Positions 29,817-38,318 of a DNA stretch of 64,000 nt are shown piece by piece. How positions within the stretch are numbered: the first letter of the stretch is position 1; each line of letters starts with the position of its first letter. The notes beneath the pieces are model-generated. The model made no database searches. It had not been told where the DNA came from and was given only the letters and a program-made list of their open reading frames with translations. This DNA comes from CAVQCA01 sp963710815 (GTDB lineage Bacteria > Pseudomonadota > Gammaproteobacteria > UBA9214), in contig CAVQCA010000039.1 in NCBI GenBank assembly GCA_963710815.1, positions 53,153 to 117,152 of the forward strand. Direction: 5' to 3'. The translations under genes and the position numbers were made by a program.

Positions 29817-29860
29817 TAAAAAAACGGGGTCCGGCACACCTGGCCCGAACCCCGCTTTGA
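29817..29860 (-). terminator. Rho-independent terminator of katG
   Basis: On the minus strand the stem GCGGGGTTCGGG / CCGGACCCCG is followed by seven T. It lies about 50 bp beyond the katG stop codon. Confidence 0.85.
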
Positions 29861-29906
29861 CCTGTTCCTGCACTGCCTTGTCGCAGCGCCTGAACAAGCG
29901 TATGAC

Positions 29907-32147
29907 TTACATCAGATCAAAGCGATCGTTCTGCATCACCTTGGTCCAGGCCGCGACGAAGTCATTGACGAACTTGTCATGCGCATCATCGGCTGCATAG
30001 ACTTCTGCAACGGCACGCAGCTCCGAGTTTGAACCGAACACCAGGTCGACCGGTGTTGCCGTCCACTTCACCTTGCCGCTGGCACGATCCTTACCGACAT
30101 ACTGACCCTCAGCCTTGGAGGACTTCTCCCAGGCCGTGGACATGTCGAGCAGGTTGACAAAGAAGTCGTTGCTCAGCGTACCCGGATGAGCAGTGAATAC
30201 ACCGTTACTGGAGCCATCCGTGTTGGCACCCAGTGCGCGCATACCACCCACCAGCACGGTCATTTCCGGCACCGTCAGGTTCAGCACATCGGCACGGTCG
30301 ACCAGCGCATCGGCCGGCGAGAGCCTGGCACCCTTGCTGTAGTAGTTGCGGAAGCCATCGGCCTTCGGCTCCAGCAGGGCGAATGACTGCACATCGGTCT
30401 GCTCTTGCGTGGCATCCGTACGACCCGGCTTGAACGGGACCGTGACACTGTGCCCGGCATCGCTGGCAGCCTTCTCGATTGCGGCACCACCACCCAGCAC
30501 GATCATGTCGGCCAGTGATACCTGCTGGCCACCCGCGTGAGCCTTGTTGAAGTTCGTCTGGATCTTCTCAAGACCCTTCAGAACCTTTGCCACCGTCTTC
30601 GGGTCGTTGACCGCCCAGTCTTTCTGCGGAGCCAGGCGCAGGCGGGCACCGTTGGCACCACCGCGCATGTCAGTTCCGCGGAAGGAAGCGGCAGCTGCCC
30701 AGGCGGTGCGGACCAGATCAGAGACGGACAGTCCGGAAGCCAGCACAGCCTGCTTCAGGCTGGCTACATCGCTGTCACCGATCAGCGTGTAATCAACTGC
30801 CGGTACCGGATCCTGCCAGATCAGCGCCTCGCTCGGGGCTTCCGCACCGACGTAGCGGGTTCTCGGGCCCATGTCGCGGTGTGTCAGCTTGAACCAGGCA
30901 CGGGCAAAGGCGTCGTTGAACGCGTTCGGGTCATTGGCGAACTTCTCGGAGATCTTGCGATAGGCCGGGTCTTCTCGCAGCGCCAGGTCGGTGGTCAGCA
31001 TCACCACCGGGTTGCGCTTGCCGGCAACGTGGGCGTCCGGTGTCAACTGGTGCAGGGATTCATTCTTCGGAATCCACTGGACCGCACCGGCCGGGCTCTT
31101 CGTCTGTACCCAGTCAAAGGCCAGCAGGTTTTTCAGGAACACTGCTGTCCACTCCGTAGGCGTCGGGGTCCAGGCGCCTTCGAGACCACTGGTGATGGTG
31201 TCTTCGGCATTGCCCTTGCCGCACTTGTTCTTCCAGCCCAGACCCTGTTGCTCAATCGGGGCAGCGGCCGGCGCGGGGCCGACACAATCAGCGGGATTGT
31301 GGGCGCCATGGGTTTTGCCCAGGGTGTGGCCACCGGCGATCAGCGCGACGGTCTCCTCGTCGTTCATGCCCATGCGGCCAAAGGTGTCGCGGATGTCGTG
31401 CGCGGCGGCCAGCGGATCACCTTTGTGACCGATCGGGCCTTCCGGGTTCACGTAGATCAGGCCCATCTGCACAGCGGCCAGCGGATTTTCGAGATCGCGC
31501 TTGCCACTGTAACGCGTGTCGTCAGCCAGCCACTTTTTCTCGGTACCCCAGTACGTATTGTCCGCTTCCCAATCATCGACGCGGCCACCGGCGAACCCGA
31601 AGGTCTTGAAGCCGGCCTTCTCCAGCGCAACGTTACCGGCCAGTACCATCAGGTCACCCCATGACACGTTGCGGCCATATTTTTTCTTGACCGGCCACAG
31701 CAGGCGGCGCGCCTTGTCGAGGTTGGCGTTGTCCGGCCAGCTGTTCAGCGGCTCGAAGCGCTGCTGAGCGCCATCGGCGCCGCCGCGGCCGTCCTGGCTA
31801 CGGTAGGTGCCGGCACTGTGCCATGCCATGCGGATAAACAGACCGGCGTAGGTGCCCCAGTCAGCCGGCCACCAGGCCTGCGACGTGGTCATCTCCTTCG
31901 CAATGTCTGCTTTCAGTGCATTGATGTCGACGCTGGCGAAGGCCTTGGCATAATCAAAGCTATCGCCCAGCGGGTTTGATTCGGCGGCATGCGCACGCAG
32001 CGGACTCAGATCCAGCCGGTTCGGCCACCAGAACTCGTTGGTTGTTCCTTCCATCTCCTCGTCGGCGTGTACCGGGCCCATGAACAGCATGGGGGTGGTT
32101 GCGACTGCGAATACCGCAAGCAATGCTACTGATTTTCCTGTTTTCAT
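29907..32147 (-). CDS. katG: Periplasmic catalase-peroxidase (KatG family with signal peptide)
   Basis: About 746 residues from ATG 32147, which has GGAG 6 nt upstream on the minus strand. A clear signal peptide (MKTGKSVALLAVFAVATTPM ... VHADEE) precedes the haem peroxidase fold, so this enzyme is exported, like KatP. Distal site: FIRMAWHSAGTYR (Arg, Trp, His). The Tyr of the Met-Tyr-Trp adduct is in GLIYVNPEGP and the Met in RMGMND. The proximal haem ligand is in GGHTLGKTHG. The C-terminal haem-less domain is complete. Two cysteines (NPADCVG ... KNKCGKG) could form a disulfide after export. It detoxifies peroxide outside the cytoplasm and has its own promoter region and terminator. Confidence 0.93.
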   Translation of the reverse strand: MKTGKSVALLAVFAVATTPMLFMGPVHADEEMEGTTNEFWWPNRLDLSPLRAHAAESNPLGDSFDYAKAFASVDINALKADIAKEMTTSQAWWPADWGTYAGLFIRMAWHSAGTYRSQDGRGGADGAQQRFEPLNSWPDNANLDKARRLLWPVKKKYGRNVSWGDLMVLAGNVALEKAGFKTFGFAGGRVDDWEADNTYWGTEKKWLADDTRYSGKRDLENPLAAVQMGLIYVNPEGPIGHKGDPLAAAHDIRDTFGRMGMNDEETVALIAGGHTLGKTHGAHNPADCVGPAPAAAPIEQQGLGWKNKCGKGNAEDTITSGLEGAWTPTPTEWTAVFLKNLLAFDWVQTKSPAGAVQWIPKNESLHQLTPDAHVAGKRNPVVMLTTDLALREDPAYRKISEKFANDPNAFNDAFARAWFKLTHRDMGPRTRYVGAEAPSEALIWQDPVPAVDYTLIGDSDVASLKQAVLASGLSVSDLVRTAWAAAASFRGTDMRGGANGARLRLAPQKDWAVNDPKTVAKVLKGLEKIQTNFNKAHAGGQQVSLADMIVLGGGAAIEKAASDAGHSVTVPFKPGRTDATQEQTDVQSFALLEPKADGFRNYYSKGARLSPADALVDRADVLNLTVPEMTVLVGGMRALGANTDGSSNGVFTAHPGTLSNDFFVNLLDMSTAWEKSSKAEGQYVGKDRASGKVKWTATPVDLVFGSNSELRAVAEVYAADDAHDKFVNDFVAAWTKVMQNDRFDLM

Positions 32148-32817
32148 ATGCATCTCCACGTTATTAAAAGGCGATTGCACATCGCATATTCTGCAAATGA
32201 GTGTTACAGGTTGCCGAATAGATCCTATATTATGCAGATTATTTAGAATAAGTCCATTTATAAGCTTTATTGATTGATTATTCGACAAAAAAAGGAATCA
32301 TTAAAGCTGATTACATCTGAGGCTCAGCCAGTGAGCCACTGGGTTTGGGATACTGGAACTGTCTGAAAACACAGAGGATACGCGTGCCTGGCGCAGGCGC
32401 GGATGTCGATGCAATACACAATTTGCTTGCCGAGCGAGTTGCGACGATCTGTAGAATTGGCTCGAAGACCGCCGATCGAAGTCAAGTTCCGGAACGACTG
32501 CTTTCAGTTCCGGTCATCCACTGGTTCACGGGGAATGGCAAGTTAGGGTCGGCTCCTGTCCTTCAATGAAATTTGATATAAGCGTCTCGTGTAGGACTGG
32601 AATCGGCCATAAAACGATATTCCCTGGCATCCTGTGAAGGTCTCAGTAGCAATATCGGTCATTTTTAACGTCGAAAATCTGCCGCGCAGCTTTTGGCGTC
32701 GGCTGAATTTTCATTGTGTACGCCCGGCATGGGCATGAACTGATGCCCTGGGTGTCGGGCACCCCCCGCTGCTCGTCGACACCTTCGAGACCGTGTGTTC
32801 TGCCGTGGGCCCCGCCT
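32148..32817. other. katG upstream region with palindrome and repeat D
   Basis: About 670 bp without a gene. It is AT-rich near katG and contains the palindrome TTATTTAGAATAA (32239-32251), whose arms and spacing recall PerR/Fur-type operators. A peroxide-responsive regulator would make sense for katG, but I cannot match a consensus with confidence. A family D repeat occupies 32551-32645. The rest shows nothing recognisable. Confidence 0.35.
32551..32645 (+). repeat. Dispersed repeat family D, copy 1
   Basis: GGGTCGGCTCCTGTCCTTCA ... GATATAAGCGTCTCGTGTAG ... CGGCCATAAAACGATATTCC. It shares order and sequence with copies at 33833 and 36776, all on the same strand. Confidence 0.75.
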
Positions 32818-33105
32818 TTACTTGAACCGCGACCAAGCCTTCGTGAAGCTTTCCTCGGCCGCTGCCCACATCGCTTCGGCACCCTTGCGCATGTCGTCCC
32901 AGGCGGTGTCGCTGGCCTGCTGGAGTTCCATCAGCTTGTCCTGGACCTGGTCGCGCTGCTCGCGCATCTTCTTCAGGTTTTCCTCGTACTGCACCTTGGC
33001 ATCGGCCTGGACTTCCTGCGAGCGAGCTTCCATTTTCTTGATCTCCGCGTTCCATTCGTCGATCTGCGATTTGAGCTTTTCGGTGAATTCGTCTTTGTCG
33101 GTCAT
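32818..33105 (-). CDS. Small coiled-coil stress-type protein
   Basis: A 95-residue, highly charged, almost entirely helical protein (MTDKDEFTEKLKSQIDEWNA ... KKMEARSQEVQADAKVQYEE ... KAWSRFK). It resembles the small coiled-coil proteins often annotated as stress-response or sll1863-like, found beside DUF3096 and phage-shock-like genes. ATG 33105 is selected because GGAGG lies 8 nt upstream; an in-frame GTG at 33114 overlaps that site. It is followed on the same strand by no other gene before the katG upstream region. Confidence 0.75.
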   Translation of the reverse strand: MTDKDEFTEKLKSQIDEWNAEIKKMEARSQEVQADAKVQYEENLKKMREQRDQVQDKLMELQQASDTAWDDMRKGAEAMWAAAEESFTKAWSRFK

Positions 33106-33160
33106 TTCGAACACCTCCGGGTTAGAATGAATGAATCATAATACAGCCGATCTCCGCTGA

Positions 33161-33192
33161 TACACCAACCCCGCCGAGGCGGGGTTGGTGTA
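33161..33192. terminator. Strong hairpin between the small stress genes
   Basis: A perfect 15-bp inverted repeat, TACACCAACCCCGCC / GGCGGGGTTGGTGTA, with almost no loop. No T run on either side, so it may act as an attenuator or mRNA stabiliser rather than a classical terminator. It separates the DUF3096-like gene from the coiled-coil gene on the same strand. Confidence 0.55.
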
Positions 33193-33235
33193 TGCAGTTT
33201 CGTAATGATTATTTTTTGGATCGATGTTCAGGCTG

Positions 33236-33391
33236 TCAGTGGATGAAATGGTAAATGTCGTTCAGTCCGATAAGCCCTACCACGATAAGGTAGATGGCAA
33301 CGACGTAGTTCAACAGTTTCGGCAAAATAAGGATCAAGATGCCCGCGATGAGGGCAATGATCGGCGAAAGGTGTGCGGCAGTGATGGTCAT
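33236..33391 (-). CDS. DUF3096-type small membrane protein
   Basis: A 51-residue protein reading MTITAAHLSPIIALIAGILI ... LPKLLNYVVAIYLIVVGLIG ... NDIYHFIH. Two short hydrophobic helices and the pattern SPIIALIAGILILI.P.LLNY matches the DUF3096 family of small membrane proteins. AGGAG lies 6 nt before the ATG on the minus strand. Function unknown; the family often accompanies stress genes, as here. The minus-strand frame upstream (to about 33545) also has a hydrophobic opening, but I do not call it. Confidence 0.8.
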   Translation of the reverse strand: MTITAAHLSPIIALIAGILILILPKLLNYVVAIYLIVVGLIGLNDIYHFIH

Positions 33392-33777
33392 AGCAATCTC
33401 CTAATTCCGTTTTGTAGTTAAGGTCCTTTAACGGACGATACTGGGATTGATCGGCGAGTTTGTAGCAAGTGGCCAGACATGGCTTGCTGGGGGCGTAGCC
33501 GAGCAACACCCCGATCGCCGACAAGATAGCAATCAGGACAATCAAGCCCTGACAAAGTATAGGAAAAACAAACGCGATTTACATCACTCGTCCACGGATC
33601 ATCCACGGGTAACGAAGGGACCTGCACCCTGCCACCATGGCGAAATCCTGAGTCATTCCGCACTCACTATCCAGCTATTTGCCCTCACCCCTACCACTTG
33701 CGCGGCTATCCCGGGCATCAGGGCAACCGGCAATAGCTCCGGCCCTTTATCGTTTCGAGAGGGCTTCCAATAACCGG

Positions 33778-33808
33778 AGGGTCCGGAAACAGTACAAACA
33801 CGACATGA
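33778..33808 (+). repeat. Dispersed repeat family E, copy 1
   Basis: The core CCGGAAACAGTACAAACACG recurs at 51226-51253 (inverted), 55733-55762 and 58139-58168. Confidence 0.7.
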
Positions 33809-33832
33809 AGCCCTAAACCCAGGATGTCCGGG

Positions 33833-33930
33833 TTGGGTCGACTCCCGTCCTTCAACGAATTCTTTTATAATCATCTCGTGCAGGACAGGAACCGGCCACA
33901 ATGCGACATTCCCCGAGTTCCAGTGAAGGT
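33833..33930 (+). repeat. Dispersed repeat family D, copy 2
   Basis: TTGGGTCGACTCCCGTCCTT ... TATAATCATCTCGTGCAGGA ... CGGCCACAATGCGACATTCC, parallel to copies at 32551 and 36776. Confidence 0.75.
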
Positions 33931-34010
33931 CAGGAACGCAGAACCGGTCATTCCCTCTTCGCAACCACTATTTCCGAGTACTGCATTTTTGGTTTGGTCA
34001 TACCTACCCG

Positions 34011-34922
34011 CTATTTCTTAGAAAGAAACATATCGCGTAGTGCTTTCTGCCCTGCGCCGTCGATACCCAGCCCCTCGGCGAAATATTTCTCGATTGTCCC
34101 GTACTGCTTGTGCATCTCGTCGAAGGACGCATCAAGGTATTCACTTTTCACTCCAAAGATGGCAACAGGGATGTCGCGATCACCACCGGCTGCTACGAAA
34201 CTGTCTATCGCATGCTTGAATTGCGGGAGGGTGTATTCATTGGTGCGCATGTAGTCCGCCATCACTGTCTCCTTCGGCACACCGAGTAGTGTTAGCAGCG
34301 CGGCGGCTGCCCACCCTGTGCGGTCCTTTCCGGTTGTACAATGGAAAACCGCAGGCAGCTTCTGGCTGTCAGCCAGCGACAGAAATAGTGTCCGGTAGGA
34401 CTGCTTTGCGCTCGGCAATGTAATAAATTCCCGGTAGGCCTCCACGAACAGCTTCTCAACCTTTCCGCCGCCGAGTACTACGTTGGCCTTCTTCGGCTCG
34501 TGCATAAGCGTTTCAAGCTCTGCCGGCGCTGCGGACCTGGCGTCTGCCAGGACGTTTAGCAAGTGGTATTTCACACCCGGCGGTATCTGGTCGGGCCTGA
34601 CCTTGGCCTCCTGAGCCGTGCGCAGGTCGTAGTCGTTTTTCAGTTCCAAGCGTTCAAGCTTCTTAATGTCCTCGGAGCTCATCGGGTTGAATGTGTCAGA
34701 ACGGTAGGCGAGACCACGCACGACAGTCGAGCCATCTTGAGTCTTGTAGCCGCCCACGTCTCTCAGGTTGGGTACGGTGGGTATACCTAGCGTGAGGCCT
34801 AGGCTCTGACCTGGCTCGAGTAGTGGCAAAGAGCCTTGCGCAGGCTGAGCAAGAGCAGGAGGGAGGGCGGCTGTCACCGTGGTAACGGTTGCGGCGAATA
34901 GGATGGATAGTATTGCCTTCAT
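34011..34922 (-). CDS. Exported tyrosine/serine protein phosphatase
   Basis: A 303-residue protein with a signal peptide (MKAILSILFAATVTTVTAAL ... AQ) and a protein-tyrosine phosphatase fold of the Y_phosphatase3/PTPB type. The N-terminal NLRDVGGYKTQDGSTVVRGL is the family hallmark, ERLELKNDYDLRTAQE carries the conserved acid, and the active-site P-loop is FHCTTGKDRTGWAAAAL (Cys and Arg present). A GGGGAG lies 7 nt before the ATG. Secreted members of this family act on phosphotyrosine or phosphoinositides; the substrate here is unknown. Stands alone. Confidence 0.9.
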   Translation of the reverse strand: MKAILSILFAATVTTVTAALPPALAQPAQGSLPLLEPGQSLGLTLGIPTVPNLRDVGGYKTQDGSTVVRGLAYRSDTFNPMSSEDIKKLERLELKNDYDLRTAQEAKVRPDQIPPGVKYHLLNVLADARSAAPAELETLMHEPKKANVVLGGGKVEKLFVEAYREFITLPSAKQSYRTLFLSLADSQKLPAVFHCTTGKDRTGWAAAALLTLLGVPKETVMADYMRTNEYTLPQFKHAIDSFVAAGGDRDIPVAIFGVKSEYLDASFDEMHKQYGTIEKYFAEGLGIDGAGQKALRDMFLSKK

Positions 34923-34996
34923 TATTAACTCCCCTTTAAGCTCATCATGATGATGCGAGGATATCTGATAGAACTGCTGACAATTAACTGTGCCAC

Positions 34997-35138
34997 GAAT
35001 GGCACTAAGTTAAGGCCCAAGCCCGATAAATAGCCACGGAATCACACGGAAGACACGGAAAGAAGAGCCTGTATTCCGTGTTTTTCCGTGTGATTCCGTG
35101 GCCATAGGGGTGTGATTAGGCTTAACTTAGTGGCATTC
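34997..35138. mobile_element. Family B MITE, copy 2 (142 bp, 11-bp target duplication)
   Basis: Terminal inverted repeats GAATGGCACTAAGTTAAG and CTTAACTTAGTGGCATTC (one mismatch). The interior forms a long palindrome of GCCACGGAATCACACGGAA / TTCCGTGTGATTCCGTGGC. It is flanked by the direct repeat AACTGTGCCAC (34986-34996, 35139-35149). Almost identical in sequence and length to the element at 50605. Confidence 0.88.
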
Positions 35139-35346
35139 AACTGTGCCACCACATAGTTTAACTGACAACCAAACTTCACAACGGGGTCATGCATAACAAT
35201 ATAGGTGGAAATCTGGTGAATGTAAGGAAAATATCAACAGCCGCAAAAATTCGGGTTAGGGTCGATGGTTACCGATCTGTATTCGGCCACTAAGTTCCGA
35301 TTACTGATCCTGCCATTCTGGCATTCTGATCGAAGGTCTCCAGCGT

Positions 35347-35407
35347 GTCGAAGGTGCTCGTTTAGTGGTCGTTTATATAAGCCATCACTAAACTGCAACT
35401 GTCGGCC
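35347..35407 (+). repeat. Dispersed repeat family C, copy 2
   Basis: GTCGAAGGTGCTCGTTTAGT ... TATATAAGCCATCACTAA, parallel to 28771-28831. Confidence 0.75.
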
Positions 35408-35488
35408 ATCTACGGACATTTGGCATAGAACAAAAACAGCGACCGAAGCCGCCATCTCTGGTAAATTTACATTTAATCGTTACGCTAC

Positions 35489-35700
35489 TTACTTGCGTCT
35501 TGCTATACCGATCAGGCCCAGCAGCCCAGAACCGAAGAGCCAAATGGCGGCGGGTACGGGGATTGATGAAACCATAATCCATGTGCCAGTGCTACCCTGT
35601 ACACTGTAACCTGCTGCCCATGACGGAATAGTCTTGCCATTTCGTTCTGGCTGAGCAAAAACCCTGTCTAATAATCCTGACGTCCTTGCTTTTGATACAC
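35489..35700 (-). pseudogene. Orphan C-terminal PEP-CTERM-type sorting tail
   Basis: On the minus strand the frame ends ...SIPVPAAIWLFGSGLLGLIG and IARRK, stop at 35489. This is the VPLPAAVWLFGSGLLGL-type signal (PEP-CTERM variant) recognised by exosortase: a proline motif, a hydrophobic helix and a basic tail. Only about 45 residues of plausible protein precede it (PSWAAGYSVQGSTGTWIM). Further upstream lies the opposite-strand gene at 35714, so the main body of the surface protein is gone. It implies that the genome has, or had, an exosortase system. Confidence 0.65.
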
Positions 35701-35713
35701 CGAGGAGAGCCCT

Positions 35714-36457
35714 GTGAAGAAAACCGACCTGATCTTTATCGCGCTGTTGATCACATTCACCGAAGGCGGCGCACAGGCGACCGCCGCGTCCCCTGACAGC
35801 GTACCGGCGACCGCCACTCACGCCGGCACCGACACCCTGCCTGCCAACCCTGGCACCCTGAACGGTGAAATCGTCGAGACCATGAATGCCGCCGGCTATA
35901 CCTACGTACTGCTCAACACCGGCTCCGGGAAGATCTGGGCTGCCGCCAACGAAACCAGCGTCAAGGTCGGTCAACGGGTCAGCGTGCCCGCCGGCGAGTT
36001 GATGACCGACTTCACCAGCAAAGCCCTCAATCGCACCTTCGACAAAATCTACTTCGTCAGCGGCATCTACCCGGAGGGCGCCCTGGAAAAAGCCCCTGAC
36101 CAGAGTCACGGCATGTCAGGCAGCAGCAGGACCATTGTCACTGACGCCCACGTGGAAGGCGTGGCCAAAGCGGTGGGGGGCTACACGGTCGAGGATATTC
36201 TGACCCGGAGCTCCGAGCTGAACGGACAGAAGGTAAAGGTCCGCGGACGTGTCGTTAAGTTCACCGCCGGCATCATGGGCACCAACTGGATGCACATCCA
36301 GGACGGCACCCCGGGCGATCTCACAGTAACCACCGACACCCTGGTGGCCAAAGGCGATCTGGTTATGGTGGAAGGTATTCTGTCAGTGAACAAGGACTTT
36401 GGCGCGGGTTATGTCTATCCGGCAATCATCGAGAAGGCGATAGTTACGAAGGAATAA
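35714..36457 (+). CDS. Exported OB-fold (NrfJ-like) protein
   Basis: A 247-residue protein with a signal peptide (MKKTDLIFIALLITFTEGGA). There are two OB-like segments: GEIVETMNAAGYTYVLLNTG ... KIWAAANETSVKVGQRVSVP (about 50-115) resembles NrfJ-related periplasmic proteins, and a C-terminal nucleic-acid-binding-type OB fold has KVKVRGRVVKFTAGIMGTNW, HIQDGTPGDLTVTTD and GDLVMVEGILSVNKDFGAGY (about 165-245). Relatives occur near cytochrome and redox genes. The molecular role is unknown. No partner gene is adjacent. A GAGG-like site (CCGAGGAGAGCC) precedes the start. Confidence 0.8.
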   Translation: MKKTDLIFIALLITFTEGGAQATAASPDSVPATATHAGTDTLPANPGTLNGEIVETMNAAGYTYVLLNTGSGKIWAAANETSVKVGQRVSVPAGELMTDFTSKALNRTFDKIYFVSGIYPEGALEKAPDQSHGMSGSSRTIVTDAHVEGVAKAVGGYTVEDILTRSSELNGQKVKVRGRVVKFTAGIMGTNWMHIQDGTPGDLTVTTDTLVAKGDLVMVEGILSVNKDFGAGYVYPAIIEKAIVTKE

Positions 36458-36880
36458 AGGGCGCCAAAAAGACTTGTATCCGGCAAAAATCGGGGCAGAT
36501 ACCAGTCTCGCCTGCTATTACTGAACCCAGTATCTGCGCCGAATGTCACTTGATTGAACCCGGACTCGGTGATTTCAATCCCTTCTCCCTCTTGGGGAGA
36601 AGGTCACAACTGCAGGAAGAAGGTGAGACCAGGGACCAGTCGAGAAACTGGCATGGGCCATGCAGATGTAGAGTAACGCAAGAACAGTTGCAAAAAATAC
36701 GTAATAATTTTCGACAGTATTCTGTGATTCCTTACAAAGGTGTTTTCCAAAAGGAAGGAAACATAAAGGTCGCCTTTGGGTCGACTACCGCCGTTTAACG
36801 AAATCTTATATAAGCGTCTCGTGTAAGACGGGGATCAGCTCTAAAAGACGAATCCACATTCCTGGTAAGTTTCTGGACAC
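36458..36880. repeat. Repeat-rich gap, including family D copy 3
   Basis: The block GAAGGTGAGACC...GGGCCATGC at about 36617-36663 resembles the insert within the 17.4-kb tandem repeat. Family D copy 3 covers 36776-36870 (GGGTCGACTACCGCCGTTTA ... TATATAAGCGTCTCGTGTAA). No gene is supported. Confidence 0.65.
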
Positions 36881-36889
36881 ATTGTGTAC

Positions 36890-37141
36890 CAAGACGATGC
36901 GCTCGAAGATCGAGCCGATGAAAAAGGCGACCAGAATGCCAAGGCGTCACCGCTCCCTGTTGTTGAACTGGTTCCGTGCCAAAGGGCAGCTTTCCAGCGC
37001 CGTGTTCGAGGGTTTCAACAACAAGGAAAACTGACTACCAGAAAAGCTTTCGGTTTTCGGACGTATCATGCGATGGAAATCGCCTTGTATCATGCACTTG
37101 GTGCTCTACCCGAACCCGAATTCCCCCATAGATTTTGCTGA
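36890..37141 (+). pseudogene. C-terminal fossil of an ISL3-type transposase
   Basis: Two frames join to give HRSLLLNWFRAKGQLSSAVF-EGFNNK then KLTTRKAFGFRTYHAMEIAL-YHALGALPEPEFPHRFC (stop 37141). This is the conserved C-terminus of ISL3-family DDE transposases. One base is missing near 37030. The N-terminal two-thirds is absent. Confidence 0.7.
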
Positions 37142-37313
37142 CGAGGCGAAAACTCCTGCAATTCAGCAAGAGTTTTTCGGAAAGATAATCAACTGCGTAG
37201 CGCAGCCAGCTCCATGTCATCGTATCGCAGCCGCGCACCCAGCACACGGGCAATCGTCTGATTAGCCACGAAGGTGGACCAGCGCAGTCACCGCACACCT
37301 ATTTCACGCGTTC

Positions 37314-38318
37314 CTATCGTTTTTCATCAGGGCGTTGCGTTTGAACGAGCACGCCATTGGGGCTCATGCCCTTGAGAAACTTGAACAGATCGCTGTTCGT
37401 GGACAGTACCAGTGTCGTGTTCTCCGCGATGATCGCCTTGTAGGACTGCATAGTCCGCGTGAACTCATAGAACTCCACCGCTTCGGGGCTCTGGTTGTAA
37501 GCGGCCGCATAGATTTCGGTGGCTTTGGCGTCCGCCACACCGCGGATCTCCTCGACCTGCCGGTAGGCTTCGGACTGGATCTTGTTCAGGTCTCGCACGC
37601 GATTACCGCGGATCCTGGCGGCCTCACCGTTTCCCTCGGACAGGAAACGTTCGGCGATCTGCCGCCGTTCGCTGATCATTCGGTCGTAGATCTTCGGGCG
37701 CACGCTTTCGTTGTAATTGATCCGTTTGAACCGGATATCGAGCAATTCGATACCAAAGACCCGGACTTTCTCGGCGGCGGCAGCGAAAATCTCTTGCTCC
37801 ACGAGTTGGCGCCCCTTCTGTATGGGCACCAGGGAGCCCATATTGAGCTCCTTTTCCGCGTCAGTCAGGAGGGCGTCGCGTAGCGGTACGCGGTCCTTGG
37901 TTGTACGGATGATCTCAATAAGCTCGTGCTTCGCGACGGCGTTGCGGGTTTCGCTGCCCAGAATGTCGTCCAGGCGCGACTGGGCACTGCGTTCGTCGCG
38001 CAGCCGCAGAAAGTACTGGAGAGGATCTGTTATCCGCCAGCGGGCGAAGAGGTCGACCGAGATGTAGAGCTTGTCCTTGGTGGGCATATCCGAGGGACTC
38101 CCGTCCCACTCGAGCACCCGTTTATCGATCGGATTGACGTCCTGGATGAAGGGCATCTTGATCTTCAGACCGGCCGACGTCACTGGATCGCCAACGGGCT
38201 TGCCGAACTGGGTGATGATCATCTGCTCGACTTCGCTCACCGTGTAGATCGCGCTCATTGCGAGGTACACTCCGATACCGAGGACCGCCAGTAGGGCGAT
38301 TTGTGTGTTCCTGCTCAT
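37314..38318 (-). CDS. hflC: Membrane protease modulator HflC
   Basis: A 334-residue SPFH/prohibitin-family protein with one N-terminal transmembrane helix (TQIALLAVLGIGVYLAMSAI). The SPFH signature includes VSEVEQMIITQFGKPVGD, ISVDLFARWRITDPLQYFLR and VFGIELLDIRFKRINYNESV. With HflK it forms the large periplasmic complex that surrounds and regulates FtsH. The start overlaps the hflK stop by 4 nt, so the pair is translationally coupled. In many gammaproteobacteria hflKC follows hfq-hflX; here it stands apart, so a second copy elsewhere is possible. Confidence 0.93.
   Translation of the reverse strand: MSRNTQIALLAVLGIGVYLAMSAIYTVSEVEQMIITQFGKPVGDPVTSAGLKIKMPFIQDVNPIDKRVLEWDGSPSDMPTKDKLYISVDLFARWRITDPLQYFLRLRDERSAQSRLDDILGSETRNAVAKHELIEIIRTTKDRVPLRDALLTDAEKELNMGSLVPIQKGRQLVEQEIFAAAAEKVRVFGIELLDIRFKRINYNESVRPKIYDRMISERRQIAERFLSEGNGEAARIRGNRVRDLNKIQSEAYRQVEEIRGVADAKATEIYAAAYNQSPEAVEFYEFTRTMQSYKAIIAENTTLVLSTNSDLFKFLKGMSPNGVLVQTQRPDEKR

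Larger units (their letters stand above)
33392..34010. other. Repeat-filled gap (families D and E)
   Basis: No gene supported. GGTCCGGAAACAGTACAAAC (33778-33808, family E) is followed by a family D copy (33833-33930). The remainder has scattered short frames without recognisable products. Confidence 0.5.
34923..35488. other. Gap containing a family B MITE and a family C repeat
   Basis: About 565 bp without a gene. It holds the 142-bp MITE (34997-35138) and the repeat at 35347-35407. Nothing else is recognisable. Confidence 0.5.

Noticed and set aside
30186..31664. Plus-strand frames opposite katG
   Set aside because: Shadows of katG codon usage; no start signals or domains.
32643..33055. 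Alternative frames over the small coiled-coil gene
   Set aside because: The 95-residue coiled-coil frame has the only good ribosome binding site and a coherent heptad pattern.
35489..36109. A full-length 206-residue PEP-CTERM protein on the minus strand
   Set aside because: Most of the frame is antisense to the convincing exported OB-fold gene at 35714. Only the last ~45-70 codons look real, so it is listed as a fossil tail.
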